Source: Pseudomonas sp. ABC1 (GTDB lineage: Bacteria > Pseudomonadota > Gammaproteobacteria > Pseudomonadales > Pseudomonadaceae). Taken from it: DNA of 64,000 nucleotides. Under the pieces are notes generated by a model. It did not search any database. It worked only from the letters and a program-made list of their open reading frames with translations, and was not told the origin of the DNA. Location: NCBI RefSeq assembly GCF_013395055.1, contig NZ_CP058349.1, forward strand, positions 2,913,501 through 2,977,500. Reading direction: 5' to 3'. Positions 8,343 to 20,472 of this stretch are shown piece after piece. The position numbers and the translations under genes are program-made. The number at the start of each line of letters is the position of its first letter. Position 1 is the first letter of the stretch.

Positions 8343-9431
8343 TTAGCGCCGTTCCAGCAGCACTCCCGCTTCCATGTGATGGGTGTAGGGGAACTGGTCG
8401 AACAGCGCGCAGCGGCTGATGCGGTGGGTGTCGTGCAGTTGGGCGAGGTTCTGCGCCAGTGTCTCCGGGTTGCAGGAGATGTACAGGATGCGCGGGAAGC
8501 GGCGGGTCAGTTCGCAGGTGTCCGGGTCCATGCCGGCACGGGGCGGGTCGACGAAGACGGTGCCGAAGTCGAAGCTTTTCAGGTCGATGCCGGCCAGGCG
8601 GCGGAAGGGTCGCACCTCGTTGAGTGCCTGGGTCAGCTCCTCGGCGGACAGGCGCACCAGGGTCACGTTGTCGATGCCGTTGTCGGCCAGGTTGGCCAGT
8701 GCGGCGTTCACCGAGGATTTGCTGATCTCGGTGGCCAGGACCTTGGGCACTCGCGTGGCCAGCGGCAAGGTGAAGTTGCCGTTGCCGCAATACAGCTCCA
8801 GCAGGTCGTCGTCGCGCTGGCCGAGGGCATCGAAGGCCCAGCCGAGCATCTTCTGGCAGACCTCGCCATTGGGCTGGCTGAAGGCGCCTTCGGGTTGCCG
8901 GTAGTGGTAGTCGCGGCCCGCCACATTCAGCGTTTCACGCACGTGGTCACGGCCAATCACCAGCCGCTGACCGCGGGAGCGCCCGACGATGCTGACGCGC
9001 AGTTCGTCGGCCAGCGCCTGGGCGGCGGCCTGCCAGGCATCGTCCAGGGGGCGGTGGTAGGCCAGGGTAATCACCGCATCGCCGGTCAGGGTGGTGAGGA
9101 ATTCCACCTGGAACAGCTTGAAGCCCAGCGTCTCGCTGGCTTGCCAGGCGCTTTTCAGGCGCGGCATCAACTGGTTGATCAGACGGCTGGCGACGGGAAA
9201 CTGCTCTATCAGGATCGGCGTGTGCTTGTCGCCCGGTGCGAACATGGCGTAGTGGCGCTGGCCGTCCTCGCGCCACAGGCGGAACTCGGTGCGCAGGCGG
9301 TAATGCTCGCGTGGCGACTCGAAGACCTCCGGTTGCGGTGCATCGAACGGGGTCAACAGCTCGATCAGGCGCTGGCGCTTGGCTTCGAGCTGGCTGCTGT
9401 ATGTCGTGGGGTCGAAAGGTGACTGACTCAT
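8343..9431 (-). CDS. trmA: tRNA (uracil-5-)-methyltransferase
   Basis: Makes m5U54 (ribothymidine) in tRNA using SAM. It has 362 residues, matching the family length. The N-terminal RNA-binding part contains PREHYRLRTEFRLW. The Rossmann SAM site is LLELYCGNGNFTLPLA. VFVDPPRAGMD is motif IV. The catalytic nucleophile Cys320 is in YISCNPETL and the general base Glu354 in HHMEAGVLLERR. The open frame continues upstream, but MSQSPFDPTTYSSQLEAK at 9431 is the family start. It is third in the rlmG-DUF4202-trmA series, 65 bases after the DUF4202 stop. Confidence 0.97.
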   Translation of the reverse strand: MSQSPFDPTTYSSQLEAKRQRLIELLTPFDAPQPEVFESPREHYRLRTEFRLWREDGQRHYAMFAPGDKHTPILIEQFPVASRLINQLMPRLKSAWQASETLGFKLFQVEFLTTLTGDAVITLAYHRPLDDAWQAAAQALADELRVSIVGRSRGQRLVIGRDHVRETLNVAGRDYHYRQPEGAFSQPNGEVCQKMLGWAFDALGQRDDDLLELYCGNGNFTLPLATRVPKVLATEISKSSVNAALANLADNGIDNVTLVRLSAEELTQALNEVRPFRRLAGIDLKSFDFGTVFVDPPRAGMDPDTCELTRRFPRILYISCNPETLAQNLAQLHDTHRISRCALFDQFPYTHHMEAGVLLERR

Positions 9432-9496
9432 GGAAAACCTGAAAACCAAACAAAAGGGCGCCGGTTGTTCCCGGCCTTTATCGTGATGCGGGCGGG

Positions 9497-10105
9497 TTAT
9501 ACCGGCTTCGTGGCCAGCGCCGCCAGGGCTTGCTGGATATGTTCCAGGCCCTTTTCGGAATAGTCGAGCGTCAGCGCCTGCGCGTGACCGCTGGCGTCCA
9601 TCTTGCGCAGGGACTTGCACAGGATGTCGACGATCTTGTCCGGGTACTCCTGGTGGAAGGGCTCGTACTGGTATTGCAGGAATACCAGGCACAGGGCGTT
9701 TTCGATGACCTGCACGTCGGCGTCGGTCTTGATGCCCTTCTTCTGGATGATCTGCCGAACCCGTTCGATCAACGGCTCCGTGTAGCCGAGTTCGCGCAGT
9801 ATCCGCGCCGAATGCTCGGCGTGGTGGAGCATCAGGTCCTTGCGCCATTGCAGATAGCCGATGCGGCCCTCGGGGTAGCTGTCCCGGGGCATTTCCCAGC
9901 GACCGATGTGCTGGCTGCGGGCTGCGAGGATCAGCGCTTCGTCGGCGTGCGGGGCCAGTGTCAGCACCCATTCGTGGCGCTTGCGCGACAGGAACAGCTC
10001 ACGTGGATGGACCTCGCCCTGCCACTCGAAGGTGTTCGGATCCTGGGCGTTGTAGGCATCGTAGCGTTCAAGGGCCTGCTGCAGGCGTGTCGTGGAGTCG
10101 TTCAT
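9497..10105 (-). CDS. DUF4202 domain protein
   Basis: A 202-residue soluble protein filled by one conserved domain, DUF4202. It has His/Glu-rich blocks such as SQHIGRWEMPRDSYP and MLHHAEHSARILRELGY that recall HD-like metal sites, although no canonical HD motif is certain. Function unknown. Its ATG overlaps the rlmG stop by four bases (ATGA), so it is translationally coupled to an rRNA methyltransferase and sits upstream of trmA. That makes a role in RNA modification possible but unproven. Confidence 0.85.
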   Translation of the reverse strand: MNDSTTRLQQALERYDAYNAQDPNTFEWQGEVHPRELFLSRKRHEWVLTLAPHADEALILAARSQHIGRWEMPRDSYPEGRIGYLQWRKDLMLHHAEHSARILRELGYTEPLIERVRQIIQKKGIKTDADVQVIENALCLVFLQYQYEPFHQEYPDKIVDILCKSLRKMDASGHAQALTLDYSEKGLEHIQQALAALATKPV

Positions 10106-11232
10106 GGTTGTTTTCGCGCGGCGAGAATGACGAATTTCGGTGTGGCGGCGACCTGCCGGCAGTTGCCGAACAGGCGCTTCAGTTTCAGGTGATAGCCCAG
10201 GTGGCGGTTGCCCACCAGCAAGAGTTCGCCACCTGCCGCCAGCGCCTTGTGTGCCTGCTGGAACATGCGCCAGGCGAGGAAGTCACCGACCACCTGCTGC
10301 TGGTGGAAGGGCGGGTTGCACAGCACCCGGTCGAGGGAGCCCGCTGGCTGCTGCGCGAGGCCGTCGTCGGCGCGAATCTCCACGGGGCGCTCGCCCAGTG
10401 CGGCTTGCCAGTTCTGTCGTGCCGACTGCACGGCCATGTAGCTTTCATCGACCAGGGTCAGTCGCGCCTGCGGGTTGGCCAGGGCGCAGGCGATGCCGAG
10501 GATGCCGTTGCCGCAGCCGAGGTCGGCGACCCGTTGCTCGCCGAGGCCCGTGGGCAGGTGTGGCAGCAGGGCGCGCGTACCGATATCCAGGCCCTCGCGG
10601 CAGAACAGGTTGGCATGGTTGAGCAGTTCCAACGATGGCTGCTCGATACGGTAGCGGCTCGGGTAGGGCGAGTGCGGTTCGGGTTTGCTCTCCGGCGTGG
10701 CGGTCAGCAGGCGCGCCTTCTTCACCGCCAGCGACGCCTGGACCGGGCCGATATAGCGCTCCAGCAGGTCGCCAGCGGCCCGTGGCAGATGCTTGATCAT
10801 GGCGCCTGCCACCACCTGCGCGCCGGGGGCCAGGTGGCCATGCAGGCGGATCAGTTGTTCCTCCAGCAGTGCCAGGGTCTTGGGTACGCGGATCAGTACG
10901 TGGTCGAACGGCCCTTTGGCCACTTCACTGGCTTCGATGAAGGGGAGGCCGTCGGCGGGCAGGCTGTTGCGCGCCAGGTTCTTTTCCAGCGCCAGACGGG
11001 CCAGGTGCGAGTCGCCACTGCTGCAAACCCGGGCGTGGGCCGCAAGTGAGCAGGCGAGGGCGCCGAAGCTGTCGTTGAGGATCAGGATGCGTGAACCGGA
11101 GGCCAGGCCCTGCTGGTGCAGGTGGTCGAGCAGGTACTCGTCGGCGGCATCGAACGCCTGCAAGGGCTCGTTGGGTTGCTCGGGGTGGCGAACCAGATCG
11201 AGACTGGCAAAATGGCTGTTTAGAATAGGCAT
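10102..11232 (-). CDS. rlmG: 23S rRNA (guanine-N2)-methyltransferase
   Basis: Methylates G1835 of 23S rRNA in E. coli. It has 376 residues against 378 in E. coli. It is a tandem of a degenerate N-terminal and an active C-terminal methyltransferase domain. The active SAM site is RVADLGCGNGILGIA and the catalytic N-P-P-F motif is VLCNPPFHQ. The frame is open far upstream (to 11976, antisense to fpr), but the conserved beginning MPILNSHFASLDLVRHP at 11232 sets the start. First gene of the rlmG-DUF4202-trmA cluster, divergent from fpr. Confidence 0.93.
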   Translation of the reverse strand: MPILNSHFASLDLVRHPEQPNEPLQAFDAADEYLLDHLHQQGLASGSRILILNDSFGALACSLAAHARVCSSGDSHLARLALEKNLARNSLPADGLPFIEASEVAKGPFDHVLIRVPKTLALLEEQLIRLHGHLAPGAQVVAGAMIKHLPRAAGDLLERYIGPVQASLAVKKARLLTATPESKPEPHSPYPSRYRIEQPSLELLNHANLFCREGLDIGTRALLPHLPTGLGEQRVADLGCGNGILGIACALANPQARLTLVDESYMAVQSARQNWQAALGERPVEIRADDGLAQQPAGSLDRVLCNPPFHQQQVVGDFLAWRMFQQAHKALAAGGELLLVGNRHLGYHLKLKRLFGNCRQVAATPKFVILAARKQP

Positions 11233-11325
11233 GATAACCGGCGGTGTTTGTCTGTACCCGGATGAGGTATCAATGAACCCTGGCCGGCGCCGCCGCCAGG
11301 TTCCAAGGCTCGTAAGGAAAGAAGT

Positions 11326-12102
11326 ATGACCGTGAGTGACGAGAAGTTCACCCGCCAGCGTTTGCTCGACGTGCAGACCCTGACGCCCAGCCTGTTCACG
11401 CTGCGCACCACCCGCGACCCGGGGTTTCGCTTCAAGGCCGGGCAGTTCGCGCGCCTGGGCGTGCGCAAGGCGAGCGGTTCGATCGTCTGGCGGGCCTATT
11501 CGATGGTGTCGGCACCGCATGACGAGTTCCTGGATTTCTTCTCCATCGTGGTGCCGGACGGCGAGTTCACCAGCGAACTGAGCCGTTTGCAGGTCGGCGA
11601 CGAACTGCTGGTGGACAAGCAGGCGTTCGGCTTCCTCACCCTCGACCGCTTTCCCGATGGACGCGACCTCTGGTTGCTGGCGACTGGCACCGGGGTGGCA
11701 CCATTCATTTCCATCCTGCAGGACTTCGAGGCGTGGCAGCGCTTCGAGCGCATCGTGCTGGTCTACAGCGCTCGCGAAGGGCGTGAACTGGCTTATCAGG
11801 CGTTGATCGCCGAACTGCCGCAGCGCGATTACCTGGAGGGGCTGGGGGACAAGCTGCTGTACTTGCCGGTGGTCACTCGCGAACAGGTGCCGGGCGCCTT
11901 GCAGGGGCGTATCACTGCGCTGATCGAGAATGGCGAGCTGGAGCGGGCGGCGGGGCTGGAGCTGACGCCCGAGCATTCGCGCATCATGATCTGCGGCAAC
12001 CCGCAGATGATCGAAGATACGCGCACGCTATTGAAGACCCGCGACTTGAACCTGGCGTTGACCAGGAGGCCGGGGCAGGTGGCCGTGGAGAACTACTGGT
12101 AG
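11326..12102 (+). CDS. fpr: ferredoxin/flavodoxin-NADP+ reductase
   Basis: FAD enzyme that moves electrons between NADPH and ferredoxin or flavodoxin, used in oxidative stress response and iron-sulfur or haem chemistry. It has 258 residues, the bacterial subclass I size. The FAD-binding RAYSMVSAP (RxYS) motif is near residue 56, the NADP site is LLATGTGVAPFISIL, then CGNPQM, and it ends with the family-typical VENYW. The ATG follows AAGGAAAGAAGT, a strong ribosome site. It converges on gdhA with a small hairpin between them. Confidence 0.96.
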   Translation: MTVSDEKFTRQRLLDVQTLTPSLFTLRTTRDPGFRFKAGQFARLGVRKASGSIVWRAYSMVSAPHDEFLDFFSIVVPDGEFTSELSRLQVGDELLVDKQAFGFLTLDRFPDGRDLWLLATGTGVAPFISILQDFEAWQRFERIVLVYSAREGRELAYQALIAELPQRDYLEGLGDKLLYLPVVTREQVPGALQGRITALIENGELERAAGLELTPEHSRIMICGNPQMIEDTRTLLKTRDLNLALTRRPGQVAVENYW

Positions 12103-12113
12103 CCACCGGAGGA

Positions 12114-12134
12114 GCCCTCCCCGTCGGGGAGGGC
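12114..12134. terminator. hairpin between convergent fpr and gdhA
   Basis: Perfect 9-bp stem GCCCTCCCC, loop GTC, GGGGAGGGC in the 48-bp gap between two convergent genes. No long T-run on either side, so it is at best a weak bidirectional terminator. Confidence 0.4.
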
Positions 12135-12150
12135 AGGCTTTACCGGAGGG

Positions 12151-13488
12151 TCAGACCACGCCTTGCGCCAGCATGGCATCGGCGACTTTCACGAAGCCGG
12201 CGATGTTGGCACCGTCCACGTAGTTCACCTTGCCGTTGCGCTCGCCGTAGGTTTCGCAGGCATGGTGGATGGACTGCATGATGTTGTGCAGCTTGGTGTC
12301 CACCTCGCCAGCGGTCCACAGCAGGCGCATGGCGTTCTGGCTCATTTCCAGGCCGCTGACCGCGACGCCGCCGGCGTTGGAGGCCTTGCCCGGTGCGTAG
12401 AGGATGCCGGCTTCGATGAACAGGTCCACCGCTTCCAGGGTCGACGGCATGTTGGCGCCTTCGGCGACGCAGATGCAGCCATTCTTGAGCAGGGTGCGGG
12501 CGTCTTCGCCGTCCAGTTCGTTCTGGGTGGCGCAGGGCAGGGCGATGTCGCAAGGTAGCGACCAGGGGCGCTGTTCGGCGAGGAACGGCAGGCCGAAGTG
12601 CTTGGCCATTTCTTCCAGGCGACCACGACGGACGTTCTTCAGGTCCATCAGGTATTCCCACTGCTCTTCGGTCAGGCCTTGCGGGATGTGCAGGGTGCCG
12701 GCCGAGTCGGACAGGGAGATGACCTTGCCGCCCAGCTCGAGGACTTTCTGCGCGGCGTACTGGGCCACGTTGCCCGAGCCGGAGATAGCCACACTGCGAC
12801 CGTCGAAGCCGCTCTGGGTGCTCTTGAGCATTTCCTGGGCGAAGTACACGCAACCGTAGCCAGTGGCTTCCGGGCGGATCAGGCTGCCGCCGTAGGGCAT
12901 GCCCTTGCCGGTCAGAACCGAGGTGAACTGGTTGGACAGGCGCTTGTACTGGCCGAACAGGTAGCCGATCTCGCGGCCGCCAACACCAATGTCGCCCGCC
13001 GGTACGTCGACGTCTGCGCCCACGTGGCGATACAGCTCGGTCATGAAGGACTGGCAGAAACGCATCACTTCATTGTCGCTCTTGCCCTTCGGATCGAAGT
13101 CGGAACCGCCTTTGCCGCCGCCCATGGGCAGGGAGGTCAGGGAGTTCTTGAAGACCTGTTCGAAGGCGAGGAACTTGAGTACGCCGAGGTTGACCGACGG
13201 GTGGAAGCGCAGGCCGCCCTTGTACGGGCCGATGGCGCTGCTCATCTGTACGCGGAAGCCACGGTTGACGCGGACCTGGCCCTGATCGTTGACCCACGGT
13301 ACGCGGAAGGTGATGACACGCTCCGGCTCGACCATGCGCTCCAGGATGCCGTCGCGCAGGTACTTGGGGTTGGCTTCGAGGAATGGCCAGAGGCTGCGCA
13401 GGACTTCTTCCACCGCCTGGTGGAATTCCGGCTGGTGGGGGTCGCGCTGCTTCAGTCGTGCGAGAAAGGCATGAAGGGTTTCAGTCAT
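12151..13488 (-). CDS. gdhA: NADP-specific glutamate dehydrogenase
   Basis: Catalyses 2-oxoglutarate + ammonia + NADPH to glutamate when ammonium is plentiful. It has 445 residues, the hexameric NADP-GDH size. Markers are GGLRFHPSVNLGVLKFL, PMGGGKGGSDFDPKGKSD with the catalytic Lys, PAGDIGVGGREIGY and the coenzyme site GSGNVAQYAAQK. The frame opens 26 codons further up, but MTETLHAFLARLKQRDP at 13488 is the family start. The upstream region holds two NtrC-like operators, which fits a nitrogen-regulated gene; in P. putida gdhA is directly repressed by NtrC under nitrogen limitation. Confidence 0.97.
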   Translation of the reverse strand: MTETLHAFLARLKQRDPHQPEFHQAVEEVLRSLWPFLEANPKYLRDGILERMVEPERVITFRVPWVNDQGQVRVNRGFRVQMSSAIGPYKGGLRFHPSVNLGVLKFLAFEQVFKNSLTSLPMGGGKGGSDFDPKGKSDNEVMRFCQSFMTELYRHVGADVDVPAGDIGVGGREIGYLFGQYKRLSNQFTSVLTGKGMPYGGSLIRPEATGYGCVYFAQEMLKSTQSGFDGRSVAISGSGNVAQYAAQKVLELGGKVISLSDSAGTLHIPQGLTEEQWEYLMDLKNVRRGRLEEMAKHFGLPFLAEQRPWSLPCDIALPCATQNELDGEDARTLLKNGCICVAEGANMPSTLEAVDLFIEAGILYAPGKASNAGGVAVSGLEMSQNAMRLLWTAGEVDTKLHNIMQSIHHACETYGERNGKVNYVDGANIAGFVKVADAMLAQGVV

Positions 13489-13560
13489 GTTAAGAGCCCT
13501 CGGCGGACCGCCACCGGCAGTCATGGAAAAAAAGCGGGCGGCGACTTTAGCAAAGTTGTT

Positions 13561-13579
13561 TTGCACCGTGGAAGTGCAA
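13561..13579 (-). promoter_or_regulatory. NtrC-like operator, gdhA-proximal
   Basis: TTGCACCGTGGAAGTGCAA is a near-perfect dyad fitting the NtrC pattern GCAC-N7-GTGC. It lies 73-91 bases before the gdhA ATG and abuts the putative -10 at 13544-13552, so binding here would overlap the promoter. Confidence 0.6.
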
Positions 13580-13648
13580 TGTCGAAGATTTGTCGCGCAG
13601 ATGTGGTGCGCGCAGTTGGTGACGTGAAATCAGTTGGAGCAAGAAAAA

Positions 13649-13663
13649 GCACTAAAATGGTGC
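13649..13663 (-). promoter_or_regulatory. NtrC-like operator, gdhA-distal
   Basis: GCACTAAAATGGTGC matches the NtrC site consensus (GCACC-N5-GGTGC, as at glnA) in all but one outer base. It lies 84 bp upstream of the proximal dyad, centre to centre about 86 bp, which is eight helical turns. Confidence 0.65.
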
Positions 13664-14028
13664 ATTTAAAGCGGTTTATCTCGATTCCGAGAGGGTCTTT
13701 TCAGGATTTTTTCCTGCACACATTTGTGGCGTCGTATGTTTCATGTTGGTGCGCAATGCAGTGCTCACGCGGCTTGCAGCCTGGCAGGAGGGCCTTGCAG
13801 GTTGCCGTTCCGGCTATCCTGGCGCCTTTTTCACCGTGCCGTGCTGGTGCTGTATCCGGGTATGTCCGTACGTTATTGCTGTGCGTAAATGTCGCAGGGG
13901 TGATGTGACTTTTCGCTCGAGATCTGCACCTGTGATGGAACGTTTGGCGCCCGTCTCCAATTAATGGAGTACGTCCAGTGTGCGAGAAATCCCTGGCTAT
14001 CAATAAAGCGGAGCTCGTCCGTGAGGTC

Positions 14029-14057
14029 GCCTGCCCGCAAGCACCTTGCGGGCAGGC
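14029..14057 (-). terminator. strong hairpin after ettA
   Basis: Perfect 13-bp stem GCCTGCCCGCAAG, loop CAC, CTTGCGGGCAGGC, starting 6 bases past the ettA stop on the minus strand. It has no T-tract. It is the only structure that can end ettA transcription before the gdhA promoter region. Confidence 0.5.
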
Positions 14058-14063
14058 GTGCCA

Positions 14064-15725
<1,662 letters not shown>

Positions 15726-15951
15726 GGAAGCGAAATGTCCGTGACGAAGGGGAAATGGGGAATGATGAAGACAGGTCGCGCCGGGCGACTGTGCGGCAAA
15801 GCTACCCCAATGGTCAGGGCAGGGCAAATGGGGGGGCTGCGCGCTGCAAAAGACCTGATCCGGTTTTCGCTCGGTCGTGTGCCGCCTGCGCAGCCGATGC
15901 CGCAGGCGTATGATGCCTCGCGACGTACCGAAGACGCTGCTGGAGGCGCAC

Positions 15952-16314
15952 ATGTTGTTGCGAGGTCTGACCTGGCTGGTCCTGTTCCAATTATTGGGCA
16001 CGCTGCTCAATGTCCTGTTCCTGCCGATTCTGCCGGGACCGATCATTGGCCTGTTGCTGCTGTTCTCCTTTCTATTGGTGCGCGGGCACGTCAGTGAGCC
16101 GCTGCAACTGGCGGCCAGCAGCATGCTGCGCTACCTGCCGTTGCTGCTGGTGCCGCCGGCGGTGGGCGTGATGGCCTACGCGAGTGAAATCCTCGAATAT
16201 TTCTGGGCTATCGTCGGTGTGCTGGTGATTTCCCTGGCGCTGTCGCTGGTCTTCACCGGCTGGCTGATGCAAGTGCTGATTCGCCGCCAGGCCCGACGTC
16301 AGGAGCAAGCATGA
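15952..16314 (+). CDS. CidA/LrgA family membrane protein
   Basis: A 120-residue integral membrane protein with about four transmembrane helices and the LrgA-family motif LPGPIIGLLLLF near residue 30. CidA/LrgA proteins are holin-like partners of LrgB proteins, linked to control of murein hydrolases or to export of pyruvate and overflow metabolites. The ATG at 15952 follows TGGAGG. It overlaps the LrgB start by four bases (ATGA), a clear two-gene unit. Confidence 0.9.
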   Translation: MLLRGLTWLVLFQLLGTLLNVLFLPILPGPIIGLLLLFSFLLVRGHVSEPLQLAASSMLRYLPLLLVPPAVGVMAYASEILEYFWAIVGVLVISLALSLVFTGWLMQVLIRRQARRQEQA

Positions 16315-17033
16315 TGACTCTGCAATGGCATGCGGCGATCCAGGCCGTCATTCATCACCCGCTGTTCGGCGTCGGTATCACCCTGGCGGCGTTCCAGTTG
16401 GCCCAGGCCGCCTATGACAAGACGCGCTGGGTATTCCTGCAGCCGGTGTTGCTGTCCATGAGCCTGGTGATCGGCATATTGCTGGCCTGTGGCATCACCT
16501 ATGCCGAATACAGCCGCAGCGCCCAGTGGTTGACGGTGATGCTGGGCCCGGCCACGGTGGCGCTGGCGGTGCCGCTGTGCCTGAACCTGCGGCGTATCCG
16601 TGAGCTGTTCGCGCCGATCCTGCTGACGCTGGTTATCGCCGGTGTCGCGGCGACGGCGCTGGGCATGCTGCTGGCCTGGCTGTTCGGCATCGACCGGATG
16701 ATCCTGATGACCCTGGCGCCCAAGTCGGTGACTTCGCCCATCGCCATGCTGGTGGCCGAACAGCTTGGCGGCGTGGTGGCGCTGGCGGCGGTGTTCGTGA
16801 TGATCACCGGCATCCTCGGGGCGATCTTCGGTCCACAATTGCTGAGCCTGTTCGGTGTACGCAGTGCTGCGGCGCGGGGCATGGCGCTGGGGCTGACCGC
16901 CCACGCAGTGGGCACGGCCCAGGCGTTGCAAGAAAGTGAGGAATGCGGTGCTTTCGCGGCCCTGGCCATGAGCCTGATGGGCGTGATGACCGCCGTGCTG
17001 CTGCCGTTGGCGATCGGCCTGCTGGCGCTCTAG
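16311..17033 (+). CDS. LrgB family membrane protein
   Basis: A 240-residue polytopic membrane protein of about seven helices, partner of the preceding CidA-type gene. Family landmarks are LGPATVALAVPL, LAPKSVTSPIAM and GLTAHAVGTAQALQ. Function in Pseudomonas is not settled: antiholin-like in staphylococci, pyruvate or glycolate transport in other bacteria and plants. Tandem ATGs at 16311 and 16314; AGGAG lies just before. A REP-like doublet follows the stop. Confidence 0.92.
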   Translation: MMTLQWHAAIQAVIHHPLFGVGITLAAFQLAQAAYDKTRWVFLQPVLLSMSLVIGILLACGITYAEYSRSAQWLTVMLGPATVALAVPLCLNLRRIRELFAPILLTLVIAGVAATALGMLLAWLFGIDRMILMTLAPKSVTSPIAMLVAEQLGGVVALAAVFVMITGILGAIFGPQLLSLFGVRSAAARGMALGLTAHAVGTAQALQESEECGAFAALAMSLMGVMTAVLLPLAIGLLAL

Positions 17034-17046
17034 TGCCGCCACGAGC

Positions 17047-17104
17047 GTAGGGTGCGCCGCGCGCACCGAGCGATCACGCGTTTCAGGTGCGCGTGGCGCA
17101 CCCT
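17047..17104. repeat. REP-like doublet, GGTGCGC-N3-GCGCACC
   Basis: Two perfect copies of the 17-bp palindrome at 17051-17067 (preceded by GTAG) and 17086-17102 (preceded by TTCA), 18 bases apart. Same layout as 6746-6806. It sits between the lrgB-like gene and the clpB promoter. Confidence 0.75.
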
Positions 17105-17175
17105 GCGGTGCACAACGGAATACCTGTATTCGCTGCGCTGCGATGCTACACGGGCCTCGAACTTGCTGCTCGAGG

Positions 17176-17203
17176 CTTGAATCCGCGTCAATCATCCTCA
17201 TCT
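17176..17203 (+). promoter_or_regulatory. sigma-32 (RpoH) heat-shock promoter of clpB
   Basis: CTTGAA at 17176-17181, a 14-bp spacer, then CCTCATCT at 17196-17203. The RpoH consensus is CTTGAA-N13-17-CCCCATNT, so the -35 is exact and the -10 differs at one position. It is 66 bases before the clpB ATG. Confidence 0.85.
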
Positions 17204-17269
17204 AGTCTTCATCACGCGGGGCTATGCTGAATCGAGTGCTGCTCCGCTCTACTCGTTGAGGATGACCCC

Positions 17270-19834
<2,565 letters not shown>

Positions 19835-19991
19835 GTCGATGCAGCCTGCTGCTATAAAGGTGTCGGAGGCTGGACGAAAGACAGCGGGCGATCTTTTCGC
19901 CAAGTGTCCAGCCGCTGGCGCTCTTTTCGGCTTTTGTCGTGGGCCTGTTCACGGAAATCGCAAGTCCCTGTCATAAATCGTGTTTTTGGGC

Positions 19992-20019
19992 TTGACAGGG
20001 GAGCGAGGAAACGTAAAAT
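19992..20019 (+). promoter_or_regulatory. sigma-70 promoter of the tRNA operon
   Basis: TTGACA (exact) at 19992-19997, 16-bp spacer, TAAAAT at 20014-20019. It is followed at once by a GC-rich discriminator, GGCGCGCCTC, typical of stringently controlled stable-RNA promoters. It lies about 57 bases before the first tRNA. Confidence 0.85.
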
Positions 20020-20075
20020 GGCGCGCCTCTGAAGGGCGCTTTGCAAAGCGTCACGAAGAGATGGAAGACCGAAGT

Positions 20076-20151
20076 TCCGCGATAGCTCAGTCGGTAGAGC
20101 AAATGACTGTTAATCATTGGGTCCCTGGTTCGAGTCCAGGTCGCGGAGCCA
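20076..20151 (+). tRNA. tRNA-Asn (GTT)
   Basis: Cloverleaf with acceptor stem TCCGCGA/TCGCGGA, D-arm AGCTCAGTCGGTAGAGC, anticodon loop CTGTTAA with GTT at 20109-20111, T-arm GGTTCGAGTCC and encoded CCA. Confidence 0.98.
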
Positions 20152-20161
20152 ACTTCCTTGT

Positions 20162-20238
20162 CGGGGTATAGCGCAGTCCGGTAGCGCGCCTGCTTTGGGA
20201 GCAGGATGTCGGGAGTTCGAATCCCCCTACCCCGACCA
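20162..20238 (+). tRNA. tRNA-Pro (TGG)
   Basis: Acceptor stem CGGGGTA/TACCCCG, anticodon stem-loop CCTGC-TTTGGGA-GCAGG with TGG at 20196-20198, T-loop AGTTCGAAT, CCA encoded. It starts 10 bases after tRNA-Asn, so they are cotranscribed. Confidence 0.98.
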
Positions 20239-20242
20239 TTTT

Positions 20243-20317
20243 GGGTCGTTAGCTCAGTGGTAGAGCAGTTGGCTTTTAACCAATTGGTCGTAGGTTCGAC
20301 CCCTACACGACCCACCA
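20243..20317 (+). tRNA. tRNA-Lys (TTT)
   Basis: Acceptor stem GGGTCGT/ACGACCC, D-arm AGCTCAGTGGTAGAGC, anticodon loop CTTTTAA with TTT at 20275-20277, T-arm GGTTCGACCCC, CCA encoded. Third tRNA of the operon, 4 bases after tRNA-Pro. Confidence 0.98.
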
Positions 20318-20324
20318 CTACATA

Positions 20325-20358
20325 AAACCCGAAGCATGAAAATGCTTCGGGTTTTTTT
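20325..20358 (+). terminator. intrinsic terminator of the tRNA operon
   Basis: Stem AAACCCGAAGCAT / ATGCTTCGGGTTT with a GAAA tetraloop, running into seven T. Textbook Rho-independent terminator. Confidence 0.95.
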
Positions 20359-20472
20359 ATGCGCCGAATCCGGCCTGCCCCTCCCAAGGTCTGCCCGCGT
20401 GCGGGGCGCCCGGGAGAGGCGTGTGCCGTATACTCGCGCCAATCATCGGTGCGAACTGTCGTGGAGCCCGCC

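Larger units (their letters stand above)
13489..14063. other. 575-bp intergenic region upstream of gdhA
   Basis: No supported gene. The part nearest gdhA (to about 13665) is AT-richer and carries two NtrC-like dyads and an extended -10-like TGCTAAAGT read on the minus strand (13544-13552). The middle, about 13680-14025, shows nothing I can name: short ORFs there have poor codon bias and no family match. A perfect hairpin lies at its far end (14029-14057). Confidence 0.55.

Noticed and set aside
13489..13579. sigma-54 promoter for gdhA
   Set aside because: I looked for GG-N10-GC next to the NtrC-like dyads; GG and GC pairs present are 14 bases apart, which is wrong spacing.
12598..13908. 436-codon plus-strand frame across the gdhA 5' end and upstream region
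   Set aside because: Mostly antisense to gdhA; the part beyond gdhA has poor codon bias and runs through the NtrC-like operators.
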